5,589 nt of DNA from Acetofilamentum sp. (lineage in GTDB: Bacteria > Bacteroidota > Bacteroidia > Bacteroidales > JAFGUD01). Below, piece after piece: positions 1-5,589 of the stretch. The translations under genes and the position numbers were made by a program. Below the pieces are notes generated by a model. That model did no database searches, had not been told where the DNA came from, and saw only the letters and a program-made list of their open reading frames with translations. Every line of letters begins with the position of its first letter. Position 1 is the stretch's first letter. Location of the stretch: NCBI GenBank assembly GCA_020722645.1, contig DYKL01000238.1, positions 1 to 5,589 of the forward strand, in the 5' to 3' direction.

Positions 1-74
1 AATTATACCAAACATTAAAATTTGTTACCAACATTCTTTAATAAAAGAGCCAAAAAAAATAAAAATTCCATAAC

Positions 75-151
75 TTTATAGACCCTTTCAGTGCAAGCTT
101 TAAACTTAGATGCTTACAACACAAGCTTTATAACTCCTGAACTAGCGAAGC
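75..151 (-). repeat. Degenerate array of the short intergenic repeat, inverted relative to 1985-2056
   Basis: The first unit (75-98) matches the reverse complement of the unit at 1985-2008 at 21 of 24 positions, including the 13-mer TTTATAGACCCTT at 75-87. Two looser units follow, at 99-126 (28 bases) and 127-151 (25 bases). Each begins TTTA and ends AAGC, and the unit junctions keep CAAGCTTTA. The 11-mer CAAGCTTTATA (122-132) recurs exactly as the reverse complement of 2003-2013. The array sits just downstream of the lolD stop codon. The matches are read directly from the sequence; the idea that units two and three are decayed copies is inference. The rest of 1-180 shows no gene. It has an A-rich run at 52-65 (T-rich on the minus strand) with no good stem beside it. 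Confidence 0.65.
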
Positions 152-159
152 GACTTCAC
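145..159 (-). terminator. Weak hairpin after lolD, possible transcript end
   Basis: On the minus strand, 22 bases beyond the lolD stop codon, GTGAAG (159-154) can pair with CTTCGC (150-145) around a TCG loop, giving six pairs with one G-T wobble. No run of T follows directly, so this is not a standard intrinsic terminator. It could be a 3' stabilising hairpin or chance. It overlaps the last unit of the degenerate repeat. Confidence 0.25.
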
Positions 160-180
160 GTAAGTAATTATGTGAATAAT

Positions 181-873
181 TCAGGTTAAAGAATTCGAAG
201 TTCTCATAAGATTATTTTTATCCTCTACAATAATACCGTCTTTGAGTTTGATTGTTCTGTCTGACATAGAGGCAAGTTGTTCATCGTGAGTAACTATAAC
301 AAAAGTTTGATTCAATTCGTCACGAAGTTTGAAAAACAAGTTATGTAGTTCTACTTTATGTGTTGTGTCAAGGTTTCCTGATGGTTCATCGGCAAGAATA
401 ACATCAGGTTTGTTAATTAAAGCTCGGGCAACGGCAACTCTTTGTTGTTCACCGCCTGACAATTCGCTTGGTTTGTGAGTTAATCTGTGTCCCAAATTCA
501 AAAAATCAAGTAGTTCTTTTGCTCTTTTTTGAGCCTCAGTTGCTGATAATCCGCTTATATAAGCAGGAATACAAACATTTTCGAGAGCATTGAATTCAGG
601 TAAAAGATTATGAAATTGAAAAATAAATCCAATATGTTGATTTCTGAATTTTGATATTTTTTTATCATTCAGACTGCTTACATCTACATTATTAATAACA
701 ATTCTACCGCTGTCCTGTTTCAAAAGCGTGCCGATAATCTGTAAAATAGTAGTCTTACCTGCCCCACTCTTTCCAACTATTGTAACAAGTTCAGATTTTT
801 GAATTTGAAGCGACACCTGTTTTAAAATCTGTAAATCACCGTAAAATTTATTAATATCTTCAACGACAATCAT
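181..873 (-). CDS. lolD: LolD-type ABC transporter ATP-binding protein
   Basis: A 230-residue ATPase subunit of the LolD/MacB class. In this class the ATPase pairs with LolC/LolE- or MacB-like permeases to extract lipoproteins from the inner membrane or drive related envelope processes. All nucleotide-binding motifs are present: an aromatic A-loop residue (Tyr11), Walker A GKSGAGKT (34-41), Q-loop Gln86 within FQFHNLLPEF, signature LSGGEQQR (138-145), Walker B ending in ADEP (161-164) with catalytic Glu163, D-loop SGNLD (165-169) and switch His196. The stretch GHRLTHKPSELSGGEQQRV and the LLPEFNALENV segment are typical of LolD. The length is normal for the family. The frame stays open upstream to an ATG at 1015-1017, but that would overlap the antiporter and add residues unlike the family; the ATG at 871-873 starts directly at the conserved fold. 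The start lies 8 bases after the antiporter stop, so the two are probably cotranscribed. No permease is encoded in the window, so the exact substrate is uncertain; another MacB/FtsE-like role is possible. Confidence 0.9.
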   Translation of the reverse strand: MIVVEDINKFYGDLQILKQVSLQIQKSELVTIVGKSGAGKTTILQIIGTLLKQDSGRIVINNVDVSSLNDKKISKFRNQHIGFIFQFHNLLPEFNALENVCIPAYISGLSATEAQKRAKELLDFLNLGHRLTHKPSELSGGEQQRVAVARALINKPDVILADEPSGNLDTTHKVELHNLFFKLRDELNQTFVIVTHDEQLASMSDRTIKLKDGIIVEDKNNLMRTSNSLT

Positions 874-881
874 CTTAATTC

Positions 882-1844
882 TTATTTTTTTAAAAACAAA
901 AGCAAAATATAGGTAATATATACACCCAGAAAAATTACACCTTTGTAGCGATTCATATATTTTTTCTTTAAAGGCAAAAAAGCAAAAAACAATAAAACTC
1001 CAATACCAATCATCCATAACTGGTCTTGCATAAAATTAAAATGTTCTTGGGCATCAATTTGAATAGGATGAATAAGAGCGGTAAGACCAAGAATAGCAAA
1101 TATGTTAAATATGTTTGACCCTATAATATTACCAACAGAAATGTCGGTTTCTTTTTTTAATGCTGCAATAATTGAAGCAGTTAATTCGGGTAAACTAGTA
1201 CCAACAGCTACTATTGTAATAGAAATTATTCTTTCGCTGACACCAAGCTCAGAAGCTAATTGACTTGCCCCCTGAACCAGAAAATCAGCACCTTTTGCCA
1301 AGCCAATTGCAGATACAGCTATTACAAGTATTGCAACAGGAATTGAGTATATCTTTTTTTCATCACTTTTTTCATCACCTTTCCCTGCTTTACTTTGTTT
1401 AAAGGAGTATCTGATTTCCCACCAAATATATGCTATAAGCGAGCCGAAAAAAATGACTCCTTCAATACGAGTCAGTTTATCATCGAACATAAAAACAAAC
1501 AACATTATAGATGCAACCATCATAATAGGCCAATCTATTTTTATTGTTTGCTTTTTTACAAAAATGGGCAATATTATTATCGAAGCAGCTAAAACTAAGG
1601 CAATATTGGCAATATTTGAACCAACGACATTGCCGAGTGCTATTTCAGGCGAACCTTTGATAGCCGCCTGTAAGCTGACCAAAAGCTCTGGAGCAGATGT
1701 GCCAAAGGCAACAACCGTCATTCCGACAACAAGTTTTGATATACTGAAATACTTGGTTAATTCAACACTGCCTTTTACTAAATACTTGCCTCCAAGTAGC
1801 AAAAGCAATATGCCGCCTATTATTTTTAAAAATATTATTAACAA
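882..1844 (-). CDS. CaCA-family calcium/sodium antiporter (YrbG-like)
   Basis: A 320-residue inner-membrane cation exchanger of the Ca2+:cation antiporter superfamily, close to the bacterial YrbG type. It probably exports Ca2+ (or a similar cation) in exchange for Na+ or H+. The two inverted alpha repeats are clear. Alpha-1 (residues about 41-81) has GMTVVAFGTSAPE with ion-binding Glu53 and VGSN with Asn77. Alpha-2 (about 208-248) has VAVGTSLPE with Glu220 and IGSN with Asn244. Hydrophobic helices fill each half, roughly 1-143 and 165-320. A Lys/Glu/Asp-rich cytoplasmic loop (149-164) separates them, as expected for five plus five helices. The length is normal for the family. The start is a TTG at 1842-1844: the codon directly upstream is a TAA stop and the first in-frame ATG is residue 42, inside alpha-1. 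The gene is followed closely by lolD. Family assignment is secure; ion specificity is inferred from the family. Confidence 0.93.
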   Translation of the reverse strand: MLIIFLKIIGGILLLLLGGKYLVKGSVELTKYFSISKLVVGMTVVAFGTSAPELLVSLQAAIKGSPEIALGNVVGSNIANIALVLAASIIILPIFVKKQTIKIDWPIMMVASIMLFVFMFDDKLTRIEGVIFFGSLIAYIWWEIRYSFKQSKAGKGDEKSDEKKIYSIPVAILVIAVSAIGLAKGADFLVQGASQLASELGVSERIISITIVAVGTSLPELTASIIAALKKETDISVGNIIGSNIFNIFAILGLTALIHPIQIDAQEHFNFMQDQLWMIGIGVLLFFAFLPLKKKYMNRYKGVIFLGVYITYILLLFLKK

Positions 1845-1886
1845 TTATTTAATAGATTTAATTTATTTATAAAAAAGTTGTAATAG

Positions 1887-1894
1887 CAAAACTG
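1887..1894 (-). promoter_or_regulatory. Weak candidate -7 box for the antiporter-lolD operon
   Basis: On the minus strand CAGTTTTG matches the Bacteroidota -7 consensus TAnnTTTG at five of six fixed positions, and a C follows as often seen. A transcript from here would have a leader of about 35 to 40 bases before the TTG start. There is no well-spaced TTG for the -33 element: a TTT lies 19 bases upstream and a TTG 15 bases upstream. It is the best candidate seen in this gap but not a strong one. Confidence 0.25.
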
Positions 1895-1984
1895 ATAAAT
1901 AGACAAACTCAATAAACTATCCATAATACACTATTTGCTTTAAAAACTTGATGAACTAATTAGTGTCTGTTAATAAAGTGCCAA

Positions 1985-2056
1985 GCCTGCCCTGTAAGGG
2001 TCTATAAAGCTTGCCCAATAAGGGTCTAAAAAGCATGCCCTTTAAGAGTCTTATAT
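1985..2056 (+). repeat. Three tandem 24-base intergenic repeat units
   Basis: Units at 1985-2008, 2009-2032 and 2033-2056 have an exact 24-base period and no spacers. The shared core reads GC-N-TGCCC-N3-AAGGGTCT followed by an A/T tail; unit three has AAGAGTCT. Unit one contains CCCT-GTA-AGGG, a small hairpin. The unit junctions form palindromes: AAGCTT at 2007-2012 and GCATGC at 2033-2038. The copies differ from one another, so the array is not a very recent duplication. It lies between the SurA-like gene's stop and the antiporter promoter region. No reading frame is open through all three units on either strand, so it is probably not coding. A related array in the opposite orientation lies at 75-151. 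Possible roles (terminator, transcript stabiliser, protein-binding site) are inference only. Confidence 0.85.
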
Positions 2057-2074
2057 TGAATATCAAATGCTAAT

Positions 2075-2097
2075 ACTTTATGAACTTTATGAACTAA
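2075..2097 (+). repeat. Short 9-base direct repeat after the SurA-like gene
   Basis: ACTTTATGA occurs twice back to back (2075-2083 and 2084-2092) and is followed by ACTAA. The resulting ATGAACTAA (2089-2097) also occurs at 1951-1959, so the two copies flank the 24-base array. In such AT-rich sequence the flanking match may be chance; the tandem copy itself is exact. Confidence 0.55.
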
Positions 2098-2099
2098 CT

Positions 2100-3452
2100 C
2101 TAATTATTATTTTTAACCCAATTTTTATATTTGAATTTACAACTGTGATATTGTTTGTCTATGTTTATATAAACTGCACTTTGCTGTTCTTTAACCCATT
2201 CGTCAAACACTTTATTGCTTTTATTTTTGACAGCCATATCCTGAATCAACAAATAATCGTCTTTCATATTTGCAACGTGTGCCGGAGTTTTCGATTCGAG
2301 ATAATATATTCTGATAACGGTGTTTCCTGTAGCATCATAACCAACAATAGGTTTTGAAATTTCGCCGTTTTCCATATTCATTAAGTCATATTTCTGATAA
2401 AAAGGCAATTCATCAACAGTAAATTTTGAACTTCCTGTCATTTGATTATAAACTAAACCACCGTTGTTTTTTGTATCTTTATCCTCAGAAAACTCAGCTG
2501 CAACTTCTTTAAAAGTGCGGTTTTCTTCATTGATAAGTTTTAACAGAGAGTCTGCTTTTGAAACAGCTCTTTGCTGTGCTTCAACAGGAATAATTGGCTT
2601 TATCAAAATATGTCTTGTATTTACTCTTTCGCCTCTTCGCTCAATAAGTTGAATTATGTGATATCCAAACTGGCTTTTGATAATTTCCGATACTTCGCCA
2701 ACATCAAGACTAAAAGCTGCTTTTGCATATTCGGGGTCAAGTTCACCTCTGCTTAAAAATCCAATTTCACCGCCATTTTTCTGAGATTGCTGGTCTTCTG
2801 AATACATTCTTGCCATTGACTCGAATTTCCTTTCACCGTTCACTATTTTTTGTCTTATTTCCTGCATTTTGTCTAAGGTAATCGCTTCTTCTTCTACTGT
2901 TAAATTCGGATAAACAATTATTTGTCTGAATTCATAGGTTATGTCAATTAATGGCAAACTGTCCTGATTTAAAGTTTTGTAATATTCAGCAACTTCGGCA
3001 GGCGTGGCAGTAATTTCCTCAACAATTTTTTGTTTCATTTTTTCTGCAACAAGCTGGTCTTTCAGGACTTTTTTCAAATCTTCTTTAATTTCGAATATAC
3101 TTTTGTTGAGATAAGATTCCAATTCTGCCTGTCCGCCCATTTGCATAACAAAAATTTCTACCCTTGAATCAACCTGCATATCAAGCTCGCTTTCGGTAAC
3201 TTCAATACTGTCTATTTTTGCCTGATTTACAAGTAATTTTTCAAGCAATAACTTTTCAAAAACCATACATCTTGCCTGAGGACTCGCTGAATTTCCTTCT
3301 GCAAGCCATTGAGCGTACATAGCCTCCACACTTGACTGAAGTATTATTTCGTCTCCTATTCGAGCTACAATCTGGTCAATTATTATTGTATCATTTTGTG
3401 AGAATAAACTTATACTGTTCAAAAACAGTATAAGTATTATAAATTTTCGCAT
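2100..3452 (-). CDS. surA: SurA-like periplasmic chaperone / peptidyl-prolyl isomerase
   Basis: A 450-residue exported protein with the layout of SurA, the periplasmic chaperone for outer-membrane protein biogenesis. Residues 1-19 form a signal peptide: MRK, a hydrophobic core, then a cleavage region near LFSQ. Residues about 20-165 form the SurA-type N-terminal chaperone domain, starting DQIVARIGDEIILQSSV. Two parvulin domains follow, at about 171-272 and 278-385, then a C-terminal helical segment. The first parvulin domain keeps SEDQQSQKNGGEIGF and FGYHII (His265), but Gln177 replaces the first conserved histidine. The second keeps RHIL (His281) but has lost the FGYH motif. Isomerase activity is therefore uncertain and a mainly chaperone role is plausible. 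The length is close to E. coli SurA (428 residues). The gene starts 17 bases after the stop of the larger parvulin gene, suggesting one transcript. The ATG at 3450-3452 sits directly before the signal peptide. Confidence 0.88.
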   Translation of the reverse strand: MRKFIILILFLNSISLFSQNDTIIIDQIVARIGDEIILQSSVEAMYAQWLAEGNSASPQARCMVFEKLLLEKLLVNQAKIDSIEVTESELDMQVDSRVEIFVMQMGGQAELESYLNKSIFEIKEDLKKVLKDQLVAEKMKQKIVEEITATPAEVAEYYKTLNQDSLPLIDITYEFRQIIVYPNLTVEEEAITLDKMQEIRQKIVNGERKFESMARMYSEDQQSQKNGGEIGFLSRGELDPEYAKAAFSLDVGEVSEIIKSQFGYHIIQLIERRGERVNTRHILIKPIIPVEAQQRAVSKADSLLKLINEENRTFKEVAAEFSEDKDTKNNGGLVYNQMTGSSKFTVDELPFYQKYDLMNMENGEISKPIVGYDATGNTVIRIYYLESKTPAHVANMKDDYLLIQDMAVKNKSNKVFDEWVKEQQSAVYINIDKQYHSCKFKYKNWVKNNN

Positions 3453-3469
3453 AAAAAAGTTTATTTATA

Positions 3470-5404
3470 TTATTTTAGAGCATTCTTTTTGATTTCTTCA
3501 AAAACTTCCTGATTGACAGTAATTTCAGCCTTGCTTCGTAAACTTTCAATCCATTGTTTTTCCAAAACATTCTGATAATCTGCTGTTACCAAGCCTTTTA
3601 CATAATTCAAATTGTCTTTGATGTATATTATTTTTTTCATATCTTCCAATACAACAGTGTTTTGGTCAATTGTAATCTTGTTATCTTTATACATTTTTAT
3701 AACTTCGTCAACAGCAACATTATCGCCTTCTTTAAAAACACCACTTTGTTCTAGTTGAATAAAATCGCCTTTTTTGTTAATTATTTCAACAATGTTAGAG
3801 TCGCTCAGATTCTTTTTGGTTTTACTTTTAAGTAATTTCAATGTTTTTTTGACAATTTTACTGTCATTGTATGAATATATGACTAAATTAAGTTTCTGAT
3901 AATATTTGTTTTTGTTTTGTTCGAAGTAATTTTTAAGTCCGGTTGTGTCTTTTACAGCTTTTTCCCATACCATATCGTTTGTAATGTCAAACAAAAGTAA
4001 TCCGTCGTGATATTCCTTAACCAAATACTTGAAATTTTCATTTTTTTCTGGCAACCTATTCAGTTCATATTCTTTGATTTCAAATTCAACAAAGTTTTTA
4101 AACATTTCATCAACCAGAATCTTCATTTCAGTGGGACGAGATGGTTTTTGATTTACAGCAATATATCTTGCAAAATCCAGATTTGTCAGTTGAACATCAC
4201 CAAATGTAACTAAAACAGTGTTATCCCCTTCAAATTTGTCTTCTACCCAGTCAGCTTTAAAAATGGTACTGTCAAGACTTGTATAGAATTTATCAAGGCT
4301 TGAAACTTGTTTATAGTTATATTCTTTTTTCAGGTCTCTGATAATTTTTTCCTTAATAAGAGTATATTGGGGTTTTGTAGTAAGTTCTTTTTTTAATCTG
4401 TCGTGTTCCTGTTCGTAACTGCCAATAGTTTCTCTACCTGTAAGAAGGATAAAATGAACGCCAACCTGTGTTCTCACAGGACCGGTATAATCGCCGATTT
4501 TTTCAAGACCAAATGAGGCTTCTTCAAAAGGTCGCAACATTTTACCGGTAGTAAACCAGCCTAAATCGCCTCCTTTTGTTGCCGAAAATTTATCTTCGGA
4601 GTATGTTTTTGCGAGTTCTTCAAACGAAACGCCCGATTCCAATTCCTTCTGAATTTTTGAAACTGTTTCCCAAGCTTTTAAGCTGTCTTCTTCGGTTGGA
4701 TTTTCTTGCAATCTTATATAAATATGCGATGCTTTTATTTTACCGGGTGAAGGTCTGATTCCTGTAACTTTCAGAATAAAATAGCTGTTATTTGCTAAAA
4801 TAGGCTTAGAAAAGGCTCCAACTTTGTTTTCGTAAGCAAAATTTTCAAGATTGTATGGCATTGAAAATACTGGATTAAACCACGCATCTCCTTTGTCTTG
4901 TTTTACATTTTTTGCAGCCGAATATTCAATGGCAATTTTTTCAAAATCTTCACCTTTTGTTAGTTTCAGATAAGCTTCATTTGCTTTGTCGTAGGCTTTT
5001 AAAGTATCATTATTTTCGACTTTGAATAAAATATAACTGACTCTGACTTCTTTGGTGCTTCTGTCATAAGCTTGTTTAATAAGTTGCTCTTCATATTCTT
5101 CGTCAACAAAATAAGGTTCGGCAAGCTGAGACAGATATTTGTTGTATTCGTCATTAAATGATTTTGTTGTATCATAACCTAAACGTTCTGCTTCATATAC
5201 TTTCAATTTAAAATTTATAAACAAATCCAGATACTCATCAATCTCTGTCGGGTCGTTTACTTTCAAATTGTTGTTTTTTAAATAAATTCGCTCAAACTCC
5301 TGATTGCTTATTTCATTTCCGTTTATTGTAAGCAAGGTTTTTTGCGAATAAGACTGAAAAGCTAATAAAACAATTCCTAAAAAGCTGATAATAATTCGTT
5401 TCAT
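3470..5404 (-). CDS. Large exported PpiC-type peptidyl-prolyl isomerase with two parvulin domains
   Basis: A 644-residue envelope foldase or chaperone of the parvulin class. Residues 1-20 are a signal peptide (MKRIIISFLG then a hydrophobic run, cleavage near SYSQ) with no lipobox cysteine, so it is probably a soluble periplasmic protein. A SurA-like N-terminal region (about 22-115) includes TINGNEISNQEFERIY. Parvulin domain 1 (about 119-214) is degenerate: Tyr124 and Phe209 stand where the two usual histidines lie, and KGDAWF replaces GGDLGW. Parvulin domain 2 (about 222-324) looks intact: ASHI with His227, SEDKFSATKGGDLGWF (269-284), GKMLRPFEEASF and GVHF with His317. The C-terminal 320 residues are charged, probably helical, and not assigned to a domain. 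ATG 5402-5404 is preferred over the in-frame ATG at 5441-5443, because it begins the signal peptide and the upstream one overlaps the -7 box. It heads the operon with the SurA-like gene. Confidence 0.88.
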   Translation of the reverse strand: MKRIIISFLGIVLLAFQSYSQKTLLTINGNEISNQEFERIYLKNNNLKVNDPTEIDEYLDLFINFKLKVYEAERLGYDTTKSFNDEYNKYLSQLAEPYFVDEEYEEQLIKQAYDRSTKEVRVSYILFKVENNDTLKAYDKANEAYLKLTKGEDFEKIAIEYSAAKNVKQDKGDAWFNPVFSMPYNLENFAYENKVGAFSKPILANNSYFILKVTGIRPSPGKIKASHIYIRLQENPTEEDSLKAWETVSKIQKELESGVSFEELAKTYSEDKFSATKGGDLGWFTTGKMLRPFEEASFGLEKIGDYTGPVRTQVGVHFILLTGRETIGSYEQEHDRLKKELTTKPQYTLIKEKIIRDLKKEYNYKQVSSLDKFYTSLDSTIFKADWVEDKFEGDNTVLVTFGDVQLTNLDFARYIAVNQKPSRPTEMKILVDEMFKNFVEFEIKEYELNRLPEKNENFKYLVKEYHDGLLLFDITNDMVWEKAVKDTTGLKNYFEQNKNKYYQKLNLVIYSYNDSKIVKKTLKLLKSKTKKNLSDSNIVEIINKKGDFIQLEQSGVFKEGDNVAVDEVIKMYKDNKITIDQNTVVLEDMKKIIYIKDNLNYVKGLVTADYQNVLEKQWIESLRSKAEITVNQEVFEEIKKNALK

Positions 5405-5440
5405 TGTAGTATAATTTTTAAATTTCAAATAAAATTTCGG

Positions 5441-5448
5441 CAAAAATA
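5441..5448 (-). promoter_or_regulatory. Candidate -7 promoter box for the parvulin operon
   Basis: On the minus strand TATTTTTG matches the Bacteroidota -7 consensus TAnnTTTG at every fixed position. It lies 36 bases upstream of the ATG at 5404, giving a leader of about 25 to 30 bases. The -33 element is poor: TTC at 5468-5470 stands where TTG is expected, with 19 bases between. The bases after the box (CCGA) match those after the divergent promoter box. Confidence 0.5.
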
Positions 5449-5529
5449 TAAAGATTTTTGTTAAATAGAATTTTAATCTTTACCTTTTTAGCTTAAATAT
5501 TTAAAAAAAAAAGGGTTCTTTATAAAAAT

Positions 5530-5544
5530 GTGTTGGTATAACAC
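5530..5544. promoter_or_regulatory. Small inverted repeat over the -33 element of the divergent promoter
   Basis: GTGTT (5530-5534) and AACAC (5540-5544) form a five-base inverted repeat around GGTAT, overlapping the TTG proposed as the -33 element. Placed like this it could be an operator, but the arms are short and no regulator is encoded in the window. Confidence 0.25.
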
Positions 5545-5561
5545 AAAATGGATTAACTTTG
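5533..5561 (+). promoter_or_regulatory. Strong Bacteroidota-type promoter for the divergent gene
   Basis: TTG (5533-5535), an 18-base spacer and TAACTTTG (5554-5561) closely fit the Bacteroidota housekeeping promoter pattern of TTG, about 19 bases and TAnnTTTG. An A10 tract (5503-5512) lies upstream and could act like an UP element. Transcription would begin around 5566-5570, leaving a leader of only a few bases before the ATG at 5575. Confidence 0.65.
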
Positions 5562-5574
5562 CCGACAAAAAAAC

Positions 5575-5589
5575 ATGAGACAAGAAGAT
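5575..5589 (+). CDS. Start of a divergent gene, cut by the window edge
   Basis: Only five codons are visible (MRQED). The call rests on position: an ATG 13 bases after a near-consensus -7 box, in a 170-base gap divergent from the parvulin operon. The visible residues are too few to assign a family. The real start could be a later codon beyond the edge, because the implied leader is very short. Confidence 0.45.

Noticed and set aside
47..66. Intrinsic terminator with a T-rich tract on the minus strand
   Set aside because: The T-rich tract is real, but no stable GC-rich stem lies immediately before it.
874..1017. Longer lolD reading frame starting at 1017
   Set aside because: It would overlap the antiporter coding end by over 130 bases and adds an N-terminal stretch with no resemblance to the family; ATG 871-873 begins the conserved domain.
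1453..1872. 139-residue plus-strand open frame antisense to the antiporter
   Set aside because: It lies almost wholly opposite a well-supported conserved gene and its translation has no recognisable domain; it is a shadow frame.
1985..2056. CRISPR array
   Set aside because: The units are contiguous with no unique spacers, are only 24 bases long and diverge from one another, and no cas gene is present.
1985..2056. Coding repeat encoding an eight-residue peptide unit
   Set aside because: The period is a multiple of three, but stops interrupt all frames on both strands within the array.
2067..2357. 96-residue plus-strand open frame across the end of the SurA-like gene
   Set aside because: It is antisense to the conserved C-terminus of the SurA-like protein, is hydrophobic only because of the AT-rich complement, and has no promoter or domain evidence.
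5405..5443. Longer start (ATG 5441-5443) for the large parvulin protein
   Set aside because: The extra 13 residues precede a clean signal peptide at the ATG 5402-5404, and the upstream ATG overlaps the candidate -7 box.
5493..5504. Perfect 12-base palindrome TTAAATATTTAA
   Set aside because: It consists only of A and T in very AT-rich intergenic DNA, so a chance origin is likely.

Overview
This is an AT-rich stretch of a bacterial chromosome, most likely from the phylum Bacteroidota (Bacteroidales or a related order). The evidence is the lack of Shine-Dalgarno sequences before the genes, promoter candidates of the Bacteroidota type (TTG, about 19 bases, TAnnTTTG), and proteins typical of that phylum. 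Four complete genes lie on the minus strand, in two closely spaced pairs. The first codons of a fifth, divergent gene appear at the right edge.

Right half (2100-5404, minus strand): an envelope-folding operon. A 644-residue exported protein with two parvulin domains is followed, 17 bases later, by a 450-residue SurA-like protein, also exported and with two parvulin domains. Both probably act in the periplasm as chaperones or prolyl isomerases for outer-membrane and secreted proteins. Of the four parvulin domains, only the second domain of the 644-residue protein keeps the full set of usual motifs. The operon probably starts from a TATTTTTG box at 5441-5448.

Left half (181-1844, minus strand): a CaCA-family cation antiporter (probably sodium/calcium exchange) with a TTG start, followed 8 bases later by a LolD-type ABC ATPase. 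No partner permease lies in the window. The two proteins have no obvious functional link beyond probable cotranscription.

Non-coding DNA: the 255-base gap between the two operons (1845-2099) holds a tandem array of three 24-base units at 1985-2056. A more degraded array of the same family lies in the opposite orientation at about 75-151, downstream of lolD. The antiporter-lolD pair is therefore bracketed by inverted copies of a short intergenic repeat, which is the least explained feature of the window. The 170-base divergent gap at the right (5405-5574) holds two back-to-back promoter candidates, an A-tract and a small inverted repeat.

No mobile element, CRISPR array, RNA gene or defence system is visible. 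Apart from the repeats, this looks like ordinary housekeeping sequence.
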